Notes under the pieces: model-generated
Told to the model about the DNA's origin: nothing
The model's database searches: none
The model's input: only the letters and a program-made list of their open reading frames with translations
Shown: positions 53,759 through 63,097 of the stretch, piece after piece
How the letters are laid out: each line of letters opens with the position of its first letter
Position numbering within the stretch: position 1 is the stretch's first letter
From: Hallella mizrahii
GTDB taxonomy: Bacteria > Bacteroidota > Bacteroidia > Bacteroidales > Bacteroidaceae
Direction: 5' to 3'
DNA length: 64,000 nt
NCBI RefSeq assembly: GCF_009695775.1
Contig: NZ_VUNG01000003.1
Span: 1-64,000 of the forward strand
Program-made: the position numbers and the translations under genes

Positions 53759-54757
53759 TTACGACAGCGAGAGCATGCGCTGAATAGGTTTCACGGCCTC
53801 ACGGGCGATCGCCGGGTCTATCTCTACGCTTGGCCAACCATACTTCAACGCATTATAGATCTTGGCAAGCGTGTTTTTCTTCATATACTCACACTCGTTG
53901 CATGAGCACCCTACTCCTCCCTCGCTGACCTCCGGCGGTACGGGGATGAAAGTCTGATCGGGACACGTGCGCTGCATCTCATGCAAGATGCCCGCCTCAG
54001 TAGCCACGATGAACTCCTTGATCTCAGGATGCGCTTGGGCATATTTCAGCATTGTGGCAGTGGAGCCTTTCACGTCAGCGATGGCCAGCACAGGAGCCTT
54101 GCACTCCAAATGCGCCATCACCACGGCATGAGGATGCTCCTGCTTGAGTTTCACGATGCCGTCGACAGAGAACTTCTCATGGACATGGCAGCCACCATTC
54201 CACAAGAGCATGTGGCGCCCCGTGACGCTGTTGATATAGTTGCCAAGGTTATAATCCGGCCCAAAGATGATTTTTGCGTCCTTGGGGAAACTCGCCATCA
54301 CCTTCTCGGCATTGCCCGAGGTGACCACACAGTCCGTGAGCGCCTTGACAGCCGCCGTGGTGTTGACATAGCTCACCACCTGATAGCCCGGGTGCTCCTC
54401 TTTGTATTTCTTCAGGTCTGCAGCATCGCAGCTGTCGGCCAAAGAGCAGCCTGCTGTGAGGTCGGGACAGAGCACTGTCTTGTCGGGAGAGAGCAGTTTG
54501 CAGGTCTCTGCCATGAAGTGCACGCCACACATCACCATCATCTTCGCGTCGGTGTCTGCCGCCTTACGGGCCAAAGCCAGCGAGTCACCGACAAAGTCAG
54601 CGATGTCCTGAATGTCGCCTACGGTATAGTAGTGCGCCAGGATGATGGCATCCTTCTCCTTGCACAGTTGTCTGATGGCCTTTTTCAAGTCCAGTCCCTC
54701 GGGAATCGGCTCATCGACATATCCTTTTTCCTTCCATTCCTTCTTGATCGTCTCCAT
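53759..54757 (-). CDS. nadA: Quinolinate synthase
   Basis: Condenses iminoaspartate with dihydroxyacetone phosphate to quinolinate in NAD synthesis, using an oxygen-sensitive [4Fe-4S] cluster. The 332-residue protein has the family's three repeated domains. Candidate cluster cysteines lie in TAGCSLADSC (near 104-110), GGCHVHEKF (near 197) and GCSCNECEYMK (near 285). The active-site segment AIILAHYYTVGDIQ (about 37-50) is intact. The partner nadB is not in the window. Its upstream side opens into a 653-base non-coding region full of DnaA boxes. Confidence 0.95.
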   Translation of the reverse strand: METIKKEWKEKGYVDEPIPEGLDLKKAIRQLCKEKDAIILAHYYTVGDIQDIADFVGDSLALARKAADTDAKMMVMCGVHFMAETCKLLSPDKTVLCPDLTAGCSLADSCDAADLKKYKEEHPGYQVVSYVNTTAAVKALTDCVVTSGNAEKVMASFPKDAKIIFGPDYNLGNYINSVTGRHMLLWNGGCHVHEKFSVDGIVKLKQEHPHAVVMAHLECKAPVLAIADVKGSTATMLKYAQAHPEIKEFIVATEAGILHEMQRTCPDQTFIPVPPEVSEGGVGCSCNECEYMKKNTLAKIYNALKYGWPSVEIDPAIAREAVKPIQRMLSLS

Positions 54758-54780
54758 GTGTATGCGTTCTGTTTTCGGTG

Positions 54781-55165
54781 TTATCCACCATTCATTATTA
54801 TTCTATTAGTCTTTCTTCTATAAAAAAAGAAATAATAGTATGATGATGTAATGTGGAAAAGTTGATATTATGATATTGAAATATTTGGTGTTTAGGATAT
54901 CAACATTGGATATAGAAAGATCCACATCATGGTTGAATATCTTCTCTTTGTTTATCAGTTGGTTGTCTACTTATCCACAATTATCAACTATTGTGCAAAG
55001 ATAATAAGTTTATATCTTTTTTCGGTGTAAAAGCGTGGAAAACTTTGTCGCATTGCTTTCAAAAGACTGTGGATATCCCCAGTCCGTGGCTTTTCGACAC
55101 GATCGTGTGGATAAGCATAAAGTTATTCCGGGGTTTTTCCACAGTTTTCCACAAGGTTATCCACA
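54781..55165. other. DnaA-box cluster and AT-rich region, candidate replication origin
   Basis: This lies within a 653-base gene-free stretch (54758-55410). Three perfect DnaA boxes TTATCCACA are at 54973-54981 (plus), 55106-55114 (minus) and 55157-55165 (plus). Near matches include TTATCCACC (54781), TTTTCCACA at 54852-54860 (minus), 55135-55143 and 55145-55153, and ATATCCACA (55068-55076, minus). An AT-rich stretch lies to the left (54800-54960), as expected for a DNA unwinding element. A -7-like TATCTTTG (54998-55005, minus) could drive nadA. No dnaA or dnaN gene is nearby, and gene orientation around it does not show the usual outward bias, so the call is tentative. Confidence 0.6.
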
Positions 55166-55342
55166 TAGAAATGACAATGTATTGTGTATAGTGAATAAGA
55201 TTTTATGGATCACTGATCGTGTATCGTGTATCATGTGCTATGTAAACATGAGCGGATAGAGTATATGAAAGATCATGAGGAGGGCGTGTCAGCCTGACTG
55301 TGTCATTTTCATAGGTTGTAGAGGCATAAGGAGGTTGGCGTT

Positions 55343-55388
55343 GAAAAACAATGATGGGCTCAACCTGCGGCGAGGTTGGGCCCATCAT
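55343..55388 (-). terminator. Terminator of the acpP-fabF-rnc operon
   Basis: Minus strand ATGATGGGCCCAACCT pairs with AGGTTGAGCCCATCAT around CGCCGC, followed by TGTTTTTC. It is 22 bases after the rnc stop. Confidence 0.85.
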
Positions 55389-55410
55389 CATCGTATGGAT
55401 AGAATAAAAG

Positions 55411-56475
55411 CTATTGTTTCTGATTGTCTCCGTCTTCAACGAAGGCAGCCTCTTCAGCGGCAGCGATGATCTCCTCCCGGGTTTTCTCCCTGGCACTGAT
55501 ATCGCTCAGGTCGAATTCCTCTTCCTTTGCCTCTACAGAGTTGGCTGGTTGCTCGAGTGCACTGTCTTCTTCGGAGAAGACCTGCTCGCGGAACGATGTC
55601 TCGTGCTTCGGCCCCATGTTGCGGGAAGCGTCTGTCGTCTTGACGAAAGCTTCAGCCTCGCTGGTGCTGGGTACATCCTGTACCGGTTCCTCTTCCATCT
55701 TGGTGCGGCTGGCCTTGGCGGCGAAGACACTGTCGATGAACTGTGGTTCGCGCTTGAGTTTATCGAGGGTGTCCTTTGCGGCTTTCTGCTGGCTTTCCTT
55801 TTTCGAGAAGCCTTTGCCCATGCATCCGTCAAGACCTTCGAGCTTGATCACGCAGCAGAATGTGGGACTGCCGTTGGCATCCTTGCTCTGTGTGGTCTGG
55901 CTGAAGTCGAGGTTCACCTTGTTTTTCTGACTCCACTCGATGAGTTTGCTTTTGAAGTTCACCTCCTTGTATGCCACCTTGTCGATGTTGATCATCTGCG
56001 AGAGGATGCGTTTCTTAAGGAAGGTCATACAGGCGTCGTAGCCACGGTCGAGGTAGAGTGCGCCGACGAGTGCCTCGAAAGCGTTGCCACCGAGATAGCT
56101 GTTGTGGGTGGCGGAGCGGCCGCTGGAGAGAATGAGATTGTTGATGCCCATCTCCATGGCCAGTTTGTTGAGTGTGTCGCGCTGTACGAGTTTCGATCGA
56201 GTGTTGGTGAGGAAGCCCTCACGCTTTCCGGGGAAGTGTCGATAGACGATGTCGCCTACAGCAGCGTCGAGGATGGCATCGCCCAGGAATTCCAGTCGCT
56301 CGTTGTTGACGGGTTTGCCTTTTTTGTTTCGGTGCATGACACTTTTGTGCATCAGTGCCATTTTGTAATAGCTGATGTTGTGGGGATATACACCGATGAT
56401 ATGGTATAAAGAAGAATAAAGCTCCTTATCCTTTCGGAAGGGGAGCCTTATTCTGTCTAAGATATGATTAAACAT
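55411..56475 (-). CDS. rnc: Ribonuclease III with long acidic C-terminal extension
   Basis: Cleaves double-stranded RNA in rRNA and mRNA processing. The catalytic domain has the signature NERLEFLGDAILD (residues 58-70) and the second acidic motif EALVGALYLDRG (about 134-145). A double-stranded-RNA-binding domain follows (about 172-243). The protein is 354 residues against 226 in E. coli: an N-terminal extension of about 15 residues and a C-terminal tail of about 95 residues (260-354) that is strongly acidic (EEEPVQDVPS, AKEEEFDLSD). The tail looks disordered and might bind partners. The gene is last in the acpP-fabF-rnc run, 24 bases after fabF. Confidence 0.95.
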   Translation of the reverse strand: MFNHILDRIRLPFRKDKELYSSLYHIIGVYPHNISYYKMALMHKSVMHRNKKGKPVNNERLEFLGDAILDAAVGDIVYRHFPGKREGFLTNTRSKLVQRDTLNKLAMEMGINNLILSSGRSATHNSYLGGNAFEALVGALYLDRGYDACMTFLKKRILSQMINIDKVAYKEVNFKSKLIEWSQKNKVNLDFSQTTQSKDANGSPTFCCVIKLEGLDGCMGKGFSKKESQQKAAKDTLDKLKREPQFIDSVFAAKASRTKMEEEPVQDVPSTSEAEAFVKTTDASRNMGPKHETSFREQVFSEEDSALEQPANSVEAKEEEFDLSDISAREKTREEIIAAAEEAAFVEDGDNQKQ

Positions 56476-56499
56476 ATACTTTCTTTGTTCAGCAATCTA

Positions 56500-57762
56500 T
56501 TACTCAGCGTACTTCTTGACGATGACGCAAGCGTTGTGTCCGCCAAAGCCGAAGGTATTGGACAGGGCAGCGCGGATGGTACGTTTCTGAGCTTTGTTGA
56601 AAGTGAAGTTCATGTTGTAGTCCAGCTCCGGATCATCATCGCCCTCGGCGTGGTTGATGGTCGGCGGCACGATGTCGTTCTTTACACTCAGCACGCAGAT
56701 CATGCCCTCTACGGCACCTGCGGCACCGAGGAGGTGGCCGGTCATGCTCTTGGTAGAGCTGATGTTGACCTTGTAAGCTTGCTCGCCGAAGAGATCCTTG
56801 ATGGCCTTGGCCTCAGAGATGTCGCCTACGTGAGTGGAAGTACCGTGGACATTGATGTAGTCGATATCCTCCACGCTCATGCCAGCGTCCTCGAGAGCTG
56901 CCTTCATGACGAGCTTAGCACCGAGTCCTTCAGGATGAGAGGCAGTGATGTGATATGCGTCTGCACTCATGCCCTCACCGGCAATCTCGGCATAGATCTT
57001 AGCACCACGAGCCTTGGCGTGCTCGAGAGTCTCCAAAATAAGACAGCCCGAACCCTCACCCATGACAAATCCGTCGCGGCTTGCGCTGAATGGGCGGCTT
57101 GCGCCCTGAGGATCGTCGTTGCGTGTGGACAGTGCTTTCATGGCGTTGAAACCACCGACACCGCAGTCGCATATGGCAGCCTCGGCACCTCCGGCCAGGA
57201 TGACATCAGCCTTGCCCAGGCGCAGCAGGTTGAAAGCGTCAGCCAAAGCATGGCATGACGAAGCGCACGCACTGGTGGTCACATAGTTGGGACCATGGAA
57301 GCCAAAGTGAATGCTGATCTGTCCAGCTGCAATATCTGAAATCATCTTGGGGATGAAGAACGGGTTGAACATCGGTCCGCGATCCATGTGCTGGCCGTAG
57401 TACACTACCTCGTCCTGGAATGTCTTGATGCCTCCAATGCCGATACCGTAGACCACGCCCACGCGGTTTTTGTCGACAGTCTCCAAATCCATGCCCGAGT
57501 CCTTGACAGCCTGAATGGCACTGATCATGGCCAGCTGGGTGCAGCGGTCCATCTTACGAGCCTCCTTGCGGTCGATGTAGTCATTAACATTGAGGTCCTT
57601 GACTTCACAAGCGAACTTCGTCTTGAAATTGGTTGTGTCAAATGATGTAATAGGTGCTGCACCGCTCTTGCCGGCAAGCAGGTTGCTCCACATCTCGTCG
57701 ACGGAGTTACCTACTGGCGTGACGGCGCCTAAACCTGTTACAACTACTCTTTTCAATTCCAT
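56500..57762 (-). CDS. fabF: 3-oxoacyl-ACP synthase II
   Basis: Elongates acyl chains by decarboxylative condensation of malonyl-ACP in fatty acid synthesis. The 420-residue thiolase-fold enzyme has the nucleophilic cysteine C166 in TTSACASSC. Two histidines lie in NVHGTSTHVGD (near 308) and MTGHLLGAAG (near 344), and the C-terminal NTFGFGGHNA is conserved. Length and motifs are standard. It follows acpP after 128 bases that contain a long inverted repeat. Confidence 0.97.
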   Translation of the reverse strand: MELKRVVVTGLGAVTPVGNSVDEMWSNLLAGKSGAAPITSFDTTNFKTKFACEVKDLNVNDYIDRKEARKMDRCTQLAMISAIQAVKDSGMDLETVDKNRVGVVYGIGIGGIKTFQDEVVYYGQHMDRGPMFNPFFIPKMISDIAAGQISIHFGFHGPNYVTTSACASSCHALADAFNLLRLGKADVILAGGAEAAICDCGVGGFNAMKALSTRNDDPQGASRPFSASRDGFVMGEGSGCLILETLEHAKARGAKIYAEIAGEGMSADAYHITASHPEGLGAKLVMKAALEDAGMSVEDIDYINVHGTSTHVGDISEAKAIKDLFGEQAYKVNISSTKSMTGHLLGAAGAVEGMICVLSVKNDIVPPTINHAEGDDDPELDYNMNFTFNKAQKRTIRAALSNTFGFGGHNACVIVKKYAE

Positions 57763-57786
57763 TGGATTATGTTTTTGATTAAAAGA

Positions 57787-57869
57787 GTTTAGCGTTTAAT
57801 GTGTCTGAGTCAGTTGCCAACTGGCAGTCTGAAAGAAATGTAAATGGTGAACTACATTAAACGCTAAAC
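57787..57869 (-). promoter_or_regulatory. Long inverted repeat between acpP and fabF
   Basis: GTTTAGCGTTTAATGT (57787-57802) and ACATTAAACGCTAAAC (57854-57869) form a perfect 16-bp stem. The 51-base loop holds a second palindrome TGCCAACTGGCA. No T-run follows on the minus strand, so it is more likely an mRNA-stabilising or processing structure, or a partial attenuator, that lets acpP be expressed above fabF. Confidence 0.65.
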
Positions 57870-57890
57870 GGAGAAACGCTTCAGACGTAA

Positions 57891-58127
57891 TTACTTAGCG
57901 TTGTCCTCAATGTACTTGATGGCGTCGCCTACAGTCTGAATGGTCTCAGCCTTGTCGTCGGGAATAGAAATGCCGAACTCCTTCTCGAACTCCATGATGA
58001 GCTCTACGGTATCGAGAGAATCAGCGCCCAGATCGTTGGTGAAGCTTGCTTCTGGCTTTACTTCAGCCTCGTCAACACCCAGTTTGTCTACGATGATAGC
58101 CTTAACCTTTGATTCAATTTCTGACAT
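57891..58127 (-). CDS. acpP: Acyl carrier protein
   Basis: A 78-residue acidic helical carrier for fatty-acid intermediates. The phosphopantetheine attachment serine is S37 in [12 protein letters not shown]. The protein starts [20 protein letters not shown] and ends KYIEDNAK, both typical. It is the first gene of the fab operon, with a consensus-like promoter 53 bases upstream. Confidence 0.97.
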   Translation of the reverse strand: MSEIESKVKAIIVDKLGVDEAEVKPEASFTNDLGADSLDTVELIMEFEKEFGISIPDDKAETIQTVGDAIKYIEDNAK

Positions 58128-58179
58128 AATTGTAACGTTTTAAATGATTAATTTTGTATTTTCACTATTAAACTGGGTG

Positions 58180-58211
58180 CAAAGGAACAAATTTTTTACC
58201 GATTACACAAA
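58180..58211 (-). promoter_or_regulatory. Promoter of acpP-fabF-rnc
   Basis: Minus strand TTTG (plus 58208-58211), 20 bases, TTCCTTTG (plus 58180-58187). The -7 element has T for A at position two; otherwise a full match. Confidence 0.65.
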
Positions 58212-58302
58212 TATTTTATCGATAAAATGCTATTTTCGTGCACATTAACCTATTATTTGTGCATAAAATATAGTTTTTTTCTTCTTCTTTTTCCTCCTTT
58301 TC

Positions 58303-58334
58303 GTTGTATATCTCAAAATTAGTTGGTAACTTTG
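58303..58334 (+). promoter_or_regulatory. Promoter of the DUF4254/glycosyltransferase unit
   Basis: GTTG (58303-58306), 20 bases, TAACTTTG (58327-58334). Transcription should start near 58340, after the ATG at 58336, which rules that ATG out as the start of the following gene. Confidence 0.75.
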
Positions 58335-58365
58335 CATGAACGCATCAATCAATTCTGAACAATAT

Positions 58366-58971
58366 ATGTCTTTTACTCAACAGTGCAACGAGATTTTCAA
58401 CAAAGCCATTGATGATTATCATGTCATGGACAATGTGGATACGCCGATCAACAATCCTTATGAGCGCGAATCCATTGACAACCGGCTTTATCTGAAGTGC
58501 TGGATAGATACTGTCCAGTGGCATTTGGAAGATATCATCCGTGACCCGCATATCGATCCTATAGAGGCGTTGAGCATCAAACGGCGCATTGATCGCTCCA
58601 ACCAGGACCGCACGGACTTGGTGGAGCAGATCGACTCCTATTTCCGACAGAAGTATTCCGATGTCACTCCGCTTCCTGATGCGCGGCTCAACACAGAGAG
58701 CCCGGCCTGGGCTGTGGACCGCTTGAGTATCCTCGCACTGAAGATCTATCACATGCGGGAGCAGACACAGCGCAACGATGCTACGGAAGAACACAAAGCG
58801 CGCTGCCAGGCTAAACTCAATGTGCTTTTGGAGCAGCAGAAGGATCTTTCGCTGGCCATCGACCAATTGCTGGAGGATATTCAGGAAGGACGGAAATACA
58901 TGAAAGTGTATCGCCAGATGAAAATGTACAACGATCCGAGCACCAACCCCGTTCTTTACAGTAAGAAGTAA
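58366..58971 (+). CDS. DUF4254 family protein
   Basis: A soluble helical protein of 201 residues starting MSFTQQCNEIFNKAID. It resembles the DUF4254 family, which often sits beside glycosyltransferase family 9 genes, as here. The N-terminal half holds NPYERESIDNRLYLKCWIDT (residues about 32-51) and the C-terminal half is a long helical region (LNVLLEQQKDLSLAIDQLLE). The frame is open to an ATG at 58336, but that codon lies before the predicted transcription start; the ATG at 58366 leaves a leader of about 25 bases. The function is unknown; a role with the neighbouring glycosyltransferase in surface glycan synthesis is inferred from context. Confidence 0.7.
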   Translation: MSFTQQCNEIFNKAIDDYHVMDNVDTPINNPYERESIDNRLYLKCWIDTVQWHLEDIIRDPHIDPIEALSIKRRIDRSNQDRTDLVEQIDSYFRQKYSDVTPLPDARLNTESPAWAVDRLSILALKIYHMREQTQRNDATEEHKARCQAKLNVLLEQQKDLSLAIDQLLEDIQEGRKYMKVYRQMKMYNDPSTNPVLYSKK

Positions 58972-59015
58972 AATATACGGAAAAGAAAAGTAAGGATACC
59001 TTAGCCCTAATTAAT

Positions 59016-60062
59016 ATGAAAACCGAACATATACTGATCATCCGCTTTTCTGCTTTAGGAGATGTCGCCATGACGGTGCCTGTGGTCTATTCTTTGGCAA
59101 GGCAGTATCCCGAAGTGCGCATTACCATGCTTTCCAAGCCCTTTGCTCGTCCGCTGTTTGAAAACATGGCACCGAACGTGGGATTCATGGAGGCAGACCT
59201 GACCAATGAGTATCATGGGTTGAAGGGGCTTAATGCACTTTACCGGCGTCTGACTGCAAAGAACTTCACGGCGATAGCAGATCTTCACAATGTCATTCGT
59301 TCGGATTACTTGCGGATGCGTTTCAACTTTGACCGTTATCGTGTTGCGCATCTTGATAAGCATCGCATGCAACGTCGTCAGCTGGTATCCTATAATAATA
59401 AGGTGTTTGAGCCCATTCCCTCCGCTTTTGACAATTACGCCAAGGTGTTTGAGCAGTTGGGCTATCCTGTCCATTTGGAGTTTACCTCGCTGTTGACGCC
59501 TGAGCAGGCCGGACTGTCACAATTGCCTGAGGGCTACAACATCAAAAAGCCGTTTCAGCAGTGGATCGGCATTGCTCCTTTTGCTGCACATCGTGGAAAA
59601 GCCTATTCATTGTCGCAGATGGAGAAGGTAATGACGGAACTGACGCGCCGCCATCCTTCTTGTCGCATCTTTCTTTTTGGCGGTGGTACCATTGAGAAAC
59701 AGCAGCTTGACGACCTTGTGAGCCGTCACGCCAACTGTGTGAACGCCTCTGCTGCATTGGGTGGCATGATGAAGGAACTGGTGTTGATGAGTCATCTTGA
59801 CGTGATGATCAGCATGGACAGTGCCAACATGCATCTGGCTTCACTCGTCGCTACGCCTGTGGTGAGCGTGTGGGGAGCCACGCATCCCTATGCCGGATTT
59901 ATGGGTTGGGGACAAAGTGAGGACAATGCCGTGCAGATAGATCTGCCGTGCCGCCCTTGCTCCATCTATGGCAATAAGGTATGCCGGCGCGGAGACTATG
60001 CTTGTCTGACGGGCATTCAGCCCCTTGACATCGTTGAGAAAGTAGACAGAATACTCAAGTGA
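59016..60062 (+). CDS. Glycosyltransferase family 9 (heptosyltransferase-like)
   Basis: A 348-residue GT-B enzyme of family 9, which transfers heptose or related sugars from ADP- or nucleotide-activated donors to lipid A cores. The N-terminal LIIRFSALGDVAMTVPVVYS (residues 7-26) and the donor-binding ISMDSANMHLASLVATPVV (about 268-286) with VWGATHPYAG are typical. Acceptor and donor are not visible. It follows the DUF4254 gene by 44 bases, and both belong to one message from the promoter at 58303. A cysteine-rich segment near the C-terminus (CRPCSIYGNKVC) is seen in many GT9 proteins. Confidence 0.88.
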   Translation: MKTEHILIIRFSALGDVAMTVPVVYSLARQYPEVRITMLSKPFARPLFENMAPNVGFMEADLTNEYHGLKGLNALYRRLTAKNFTAIADLHNVIRSDYLRMRFNFDRYRVAHLDKHRMQRRQLVSYNNKVFEPIPSAFDNYAKVFEQLGYPVHLEFTSLLTPEQAGLSQLPEGYNIKKPFQQWIGIAPFAAHRGKAYSLSQMEKVMTELTRRHPSCRIFLFGGGTIEKQQLDDLVSRHANCVNASAALGGMMKELVLMSHLDVMISMDSANMHLASLVATPVVSVWGATHPYAGFMGWGQSEDNAVQIDLPCRPCSIYGNKVCRRGDYACLTGIQPLDIVEKVDRILK

Positions 60063-60082
60063 GTACACAATAAAACAATGTA

Positions 60083-60311
60083 GGGGCGGCCTTGCCCCCT
60101 TGCAGCCTCACCCCCAACCCCTCTCAGCCTCACCCCCAACCCCCTCTCCAAAGGAGAGGGGAGTAAAATGCTCTGCGGGTGATAGGGGGGGAGTGGTATA
60201 GGGACGGACCGCCGTGGAAGCAGGCTGTCCCACGTTAATCGTATTAGAGCGTTTGTTTATCTGGCATTTCACTCCCCTCTCCCCTTGGAGAGGGGTAAGG
60301 GGGTGAGGCTG
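60083..60311. repeat. Dispersed repeat cluster between glycosyltransferase and mutS
   Basis: Module A occurs at 60103-60124 (truncated) and 60125-60178 (full, ending TAAAATGCTCTGCGG), and in inverted form at 60271-60311. GC-rich module B pieces (TAGGGGCGGCC at 60081, GGGACGGACCGCCGTGG near 60202) lie between. The gap of about 290 bases (60063-60354) contains nothing else. Confidence 0.8.
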
Positions 60312-60354
60312 GGGGGTAGTATGTGCCGCTTATTTTTGGGGGTGAGGCTTCCCC

Positions 60355-63024
60355 TTACTTGCTTTTCCCCGTCACTATCTTCTTGATTTCATTGAGTTTG
60401 TTGAGTGCTTCCACAGGTGTGAGGTTATTGATGTCAAGACCGAGAATCTCGTCACGCACTTGAGAGAGAACAGGGTCGTCGAGTTGGAAGATATTGAGTT
60501 GCACACCGTCTTTCTTGTCTGCAATGTTTTCCATCTTAGGTTTTCCTGCTGCTCCCACTTCCGATCCCTCCGCCTCAAGTTGCTTCAAGACGGTGTTGGC
60601 GCGCTTGACGATAGAGCGCGGCATACCGGCGATCTCAGCTACATGAATACCGAAGGAGTGCTCCGAACCACCTGGAACGAGTTTACGCAGGAAGATCACC
60701 TTACCGTCAACCTCCTTGACCGAGACGTTGTAGTTTTTGATTCTTGGGAAGTGCTTCTCCATTTCGTTGAGCTCATGGTAGTGCGTGGCGAAGAGCGTAC
60801 GGGCGTGGGCATGTTCATTTTCATGAAGATACTCCACGATGGCCCAGGCGATGGAGATGCCGTCGTAGGTGGACGTGCCGCGTCCGAGTTCGTCGAAGAG
60901 CACGAGAGAATGGGTTGACACATTGTTCAGAATATCTGCCGCTTCGGTCATCTCCACCATGAATGTAGACTCTCCCAATGAGAGATTGTCACTGGCTCCC
61001 ACACGTGTGAAGATCTTGTCTACGACTCCTATTCTTGCGCTCTCAGCCGGAACGAAGCATCCTATCTGTCCCATGAGCACAATCAGTGCCGTTTGGCGCA
61101 GCAGAGCAGACTTACCGGCCATGTTAGGACCGGTAATCATCATGATCTGTTGTTTCTCTGTGTCGAGATAGACATCGTTGGGCACATAGCGCTCGCCAAG
61201 TGGCATTTGTGTCTCAATGACGGGATGGCGGCCCTGGTGGATGTCGAGCACATCTGTGTCGTCCACGACGGGGCGCACATAGCAGTTGTCTTCCGATACC
61301 TTGGCAAAGGAGAGCAGACAGTCGATATGCGCCAGAATGTTGGCGTTGATCTGTATCTGCGGGATGAACTCCTGCATGGCTACGATGAGTTCAGAGAAGA
61401 GGCGGGCCTCCAATTCCAGTATTTTCTCATCGGCACCCAATATCTTTTCCTCGTATTCTTTCAGCTCTGGAGTGATGTAGCGCTCGGCTTGTGCGAGTGT
61501 CTGTTTGCGTATCCATCCTTCTGGCACTTTATCTTTAAAGGTGTTGCGTACTTCAAGATAATAGCCGAAAACATTGTTGAATCCCACTTTCAGCGAGGAT
61601 ATTCCTGTTTTCTCTGTCTCGCGTTGCTGTATCTCCAGCAGGTAGTCTTTGCCTCCGCGTGAGATGTTTCTCAGTTCATCGAGTTCGGGGCTGTATCCGT
61701 CAGCGATGACTCCTCCTTTGCTGACGAGCTGTGGTGGATCGGGTGTTATTTCCTTTTCGATGCGGTCGCGCAGACTTTCGCATAGGTTGAGTTGCTCACC
61801 GAGTCGTCTGAGACAGTCGTTGTCAGCCGTCTGGCAAGCCCCTTTGATGGGTTGCACAGCCATCAATGCATTCTTCAGCTGTACGACTTCCCGTGGTGAT
61901 ACACGTCCTACTGCCACCTTGGAGATGATACGTTCCAGGTCGCCGACGCGGTGGAGTTGCTCATCGATGAGTTGCCGGAAGTCGGGATGCTTGAAGAAAT
62001 ACTCCACGATGTCGAGTCGCTCGTTGATACGCGGAACCTCTTTCAGCGGGAAAACCATCCACCGTCGCAGCATACGTCCACCCATTGGCGTGGTCGTGCG
62101 GTCGATGACGTCGAGCAGCGACAGTCCGTCTTCCTGCATCGGCTGTAAGAGTTCCAGTGAGCGGATGGTGAACTTATCGAGTCTTACGTATTTTTCCTCC
62201 TCGAGGCGCTTCAAGGATGTGATGTGGTTGATGCTTGTATGCTGGGTAAGTTCCAGGTATTGCATGATCGCACCGGAGGCTACGATACCTGCCTTGAGAT
62301 GCTCTACGCCGAAGCCTTTCAGCGATTTGGTGCCGAAATGCTTTAAGAGTTTCTGGCGGGCGTTTTGTTCAGTAAACACCCAGTCGTCCATCTCAAAGAC
62401 ACAGTATTTCGTACCGAAGAACTGCTCAAAGTCTTTCTTGCGTGTGCGGTCATAGAGTACTTCCTTTGGTGAGAAGTTTCCCAGGAGCTTTTCAACGTAG
62501 TCGTAGGTGCCCTCACCAGTGAGAAACTCACCCGTGGAGATGTCGAGCAGGCTCAGTCCACAAGCTGTTTTACCGAAATGTACGGCAGCGAGGAAGTTGT
62601 TTTCTTTGTAGTTGAGCACATTATCGCTCATGGCGATGCCCGGCGTGACGAGTTCGGTGATGCCTCGCTTCACCATTTTGTCCATTTCGGAGAGTCCTTT
62701 TTTACCCTTGATGGCGGCACGTTTCTTTTTTGGATCTTCGAGTTGATCGCATATCGCCACGCGTTTTCCGGCACGAATGAGCTTCGGCAGATAGGTGTCG
62801 AGAGCATGGTGAGGGAAACCGGCCATCGGCGTGTCGCCGGTGTTGCCTCCATTGTTGCGTTTGGTGAGGGTGATGCCGAGAATTTGCGAGGCCACGATGG
62901 CATCGTCGCCATAGGTCTCGTAGAAGTCACCACAGCGGAAGAGCAACAAGGCATCGGGATGTTTGGCCTTGAGCGAGAAGAACTGCTTCATCATCGGCGT
63001 GAGTGCCGTATCTTTTGTAGACAT
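60355..63024 (-). CDS. mutS: DNA mismatch repair protein MutS
   Basis: Recognises base mismatches and small loops and starts repair. The 889-residue protein has the mismatch-reading Phe-x-Glu in [11 protein letters not shown] (about residues 29-39), connector and lever domains, and the ABC-type ATPase with Walker [14 protein letters not shown] (near 630) and Walker [12 protein letters not shown] (near 705). The start [10 protein letters not shown] is chosen over an upstream GTG. A mutL partner is not in the window. Its 3' end faces the repeat cluster, with no clear terminator. Confidence 0.96.
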   Translation of the reverse strand: MSTKDTALTPMMKQFFSLKAKHPDALLLFRCGDFYETYGDDAIVASQILGITLTKRNNGGNTGDTPMAGFPHHALDTYLPKLIRAGKRVAICDQLEDPKKKRAAIKGKKGLSEMDKMVKRGITELVTPGIAMSDNVLNYKENNFLAAVHFGKTACGLSLLDISTGEFLTGEGTYDYVEKLLGNFSPKEVLYDRTRKKDFEQFFGTKYCVFEMDDWVFTEQNARQKLLKHFGTKSLKGFGVEHLKAGIVASGAIMQYLELTQHTSINHITSLKRLEEEKYVRLDKFTIRSLELLQPMQEDGLSLLDVIDRTTTPMGGRMLRRWMVFPLKEVPRINERLDIVEYFFKHPDFRQLIDEQLHRVGDLERIISKVAVGRVSPREVVQLKNALMAVQPIKGACQTADNDCLRRLGEQLNLCESLRDRIEKEITPDPPQLVSKGGVIADGYSPELDELRNISRGGKDYLLEIQQRETEKTGISSLKVGFNNVFGYYLEVRNTFKDKVPEGWIRKQTLAQAERYITPELKEYEEKILGADEKILELEARLFSELIVAMQEFIPQIQINANILAHIDCLLSFAKVSEDNCYVRPVVDDTDVLDIHQGRHPVIETQMPLGERYVPNDVYLDTEKQQIMMITGPNMAGKSALLRQTALIVLMGQIGCFVPAESARIGVVDKIFTRVGASDNLSLGESTFMVEMTEAADILNNVSTHSLVLFDELGRGTSTYDGISIAWAIVEYLHENEHAHARTLFATHYHELNEMEKHFPRIKNYNVSVKEVDGKVIFLRKLVPGGSEHSFGIHVAEIAGMPRSIVKRANTVLKQLEAEGSEVGAAGKPKMENIADKKDGVQLNIFQLDDPVLSQVRDEILGLDINNLTPVEALNKLNEIKKIVTGKSK

Positions 63025-63097
63025 ATATTTTTTATTCAGACTTATCGTGGCCTGCACGATTTGTGCAAGCTCATCATTAATTATCCTTTTCGGCGGC

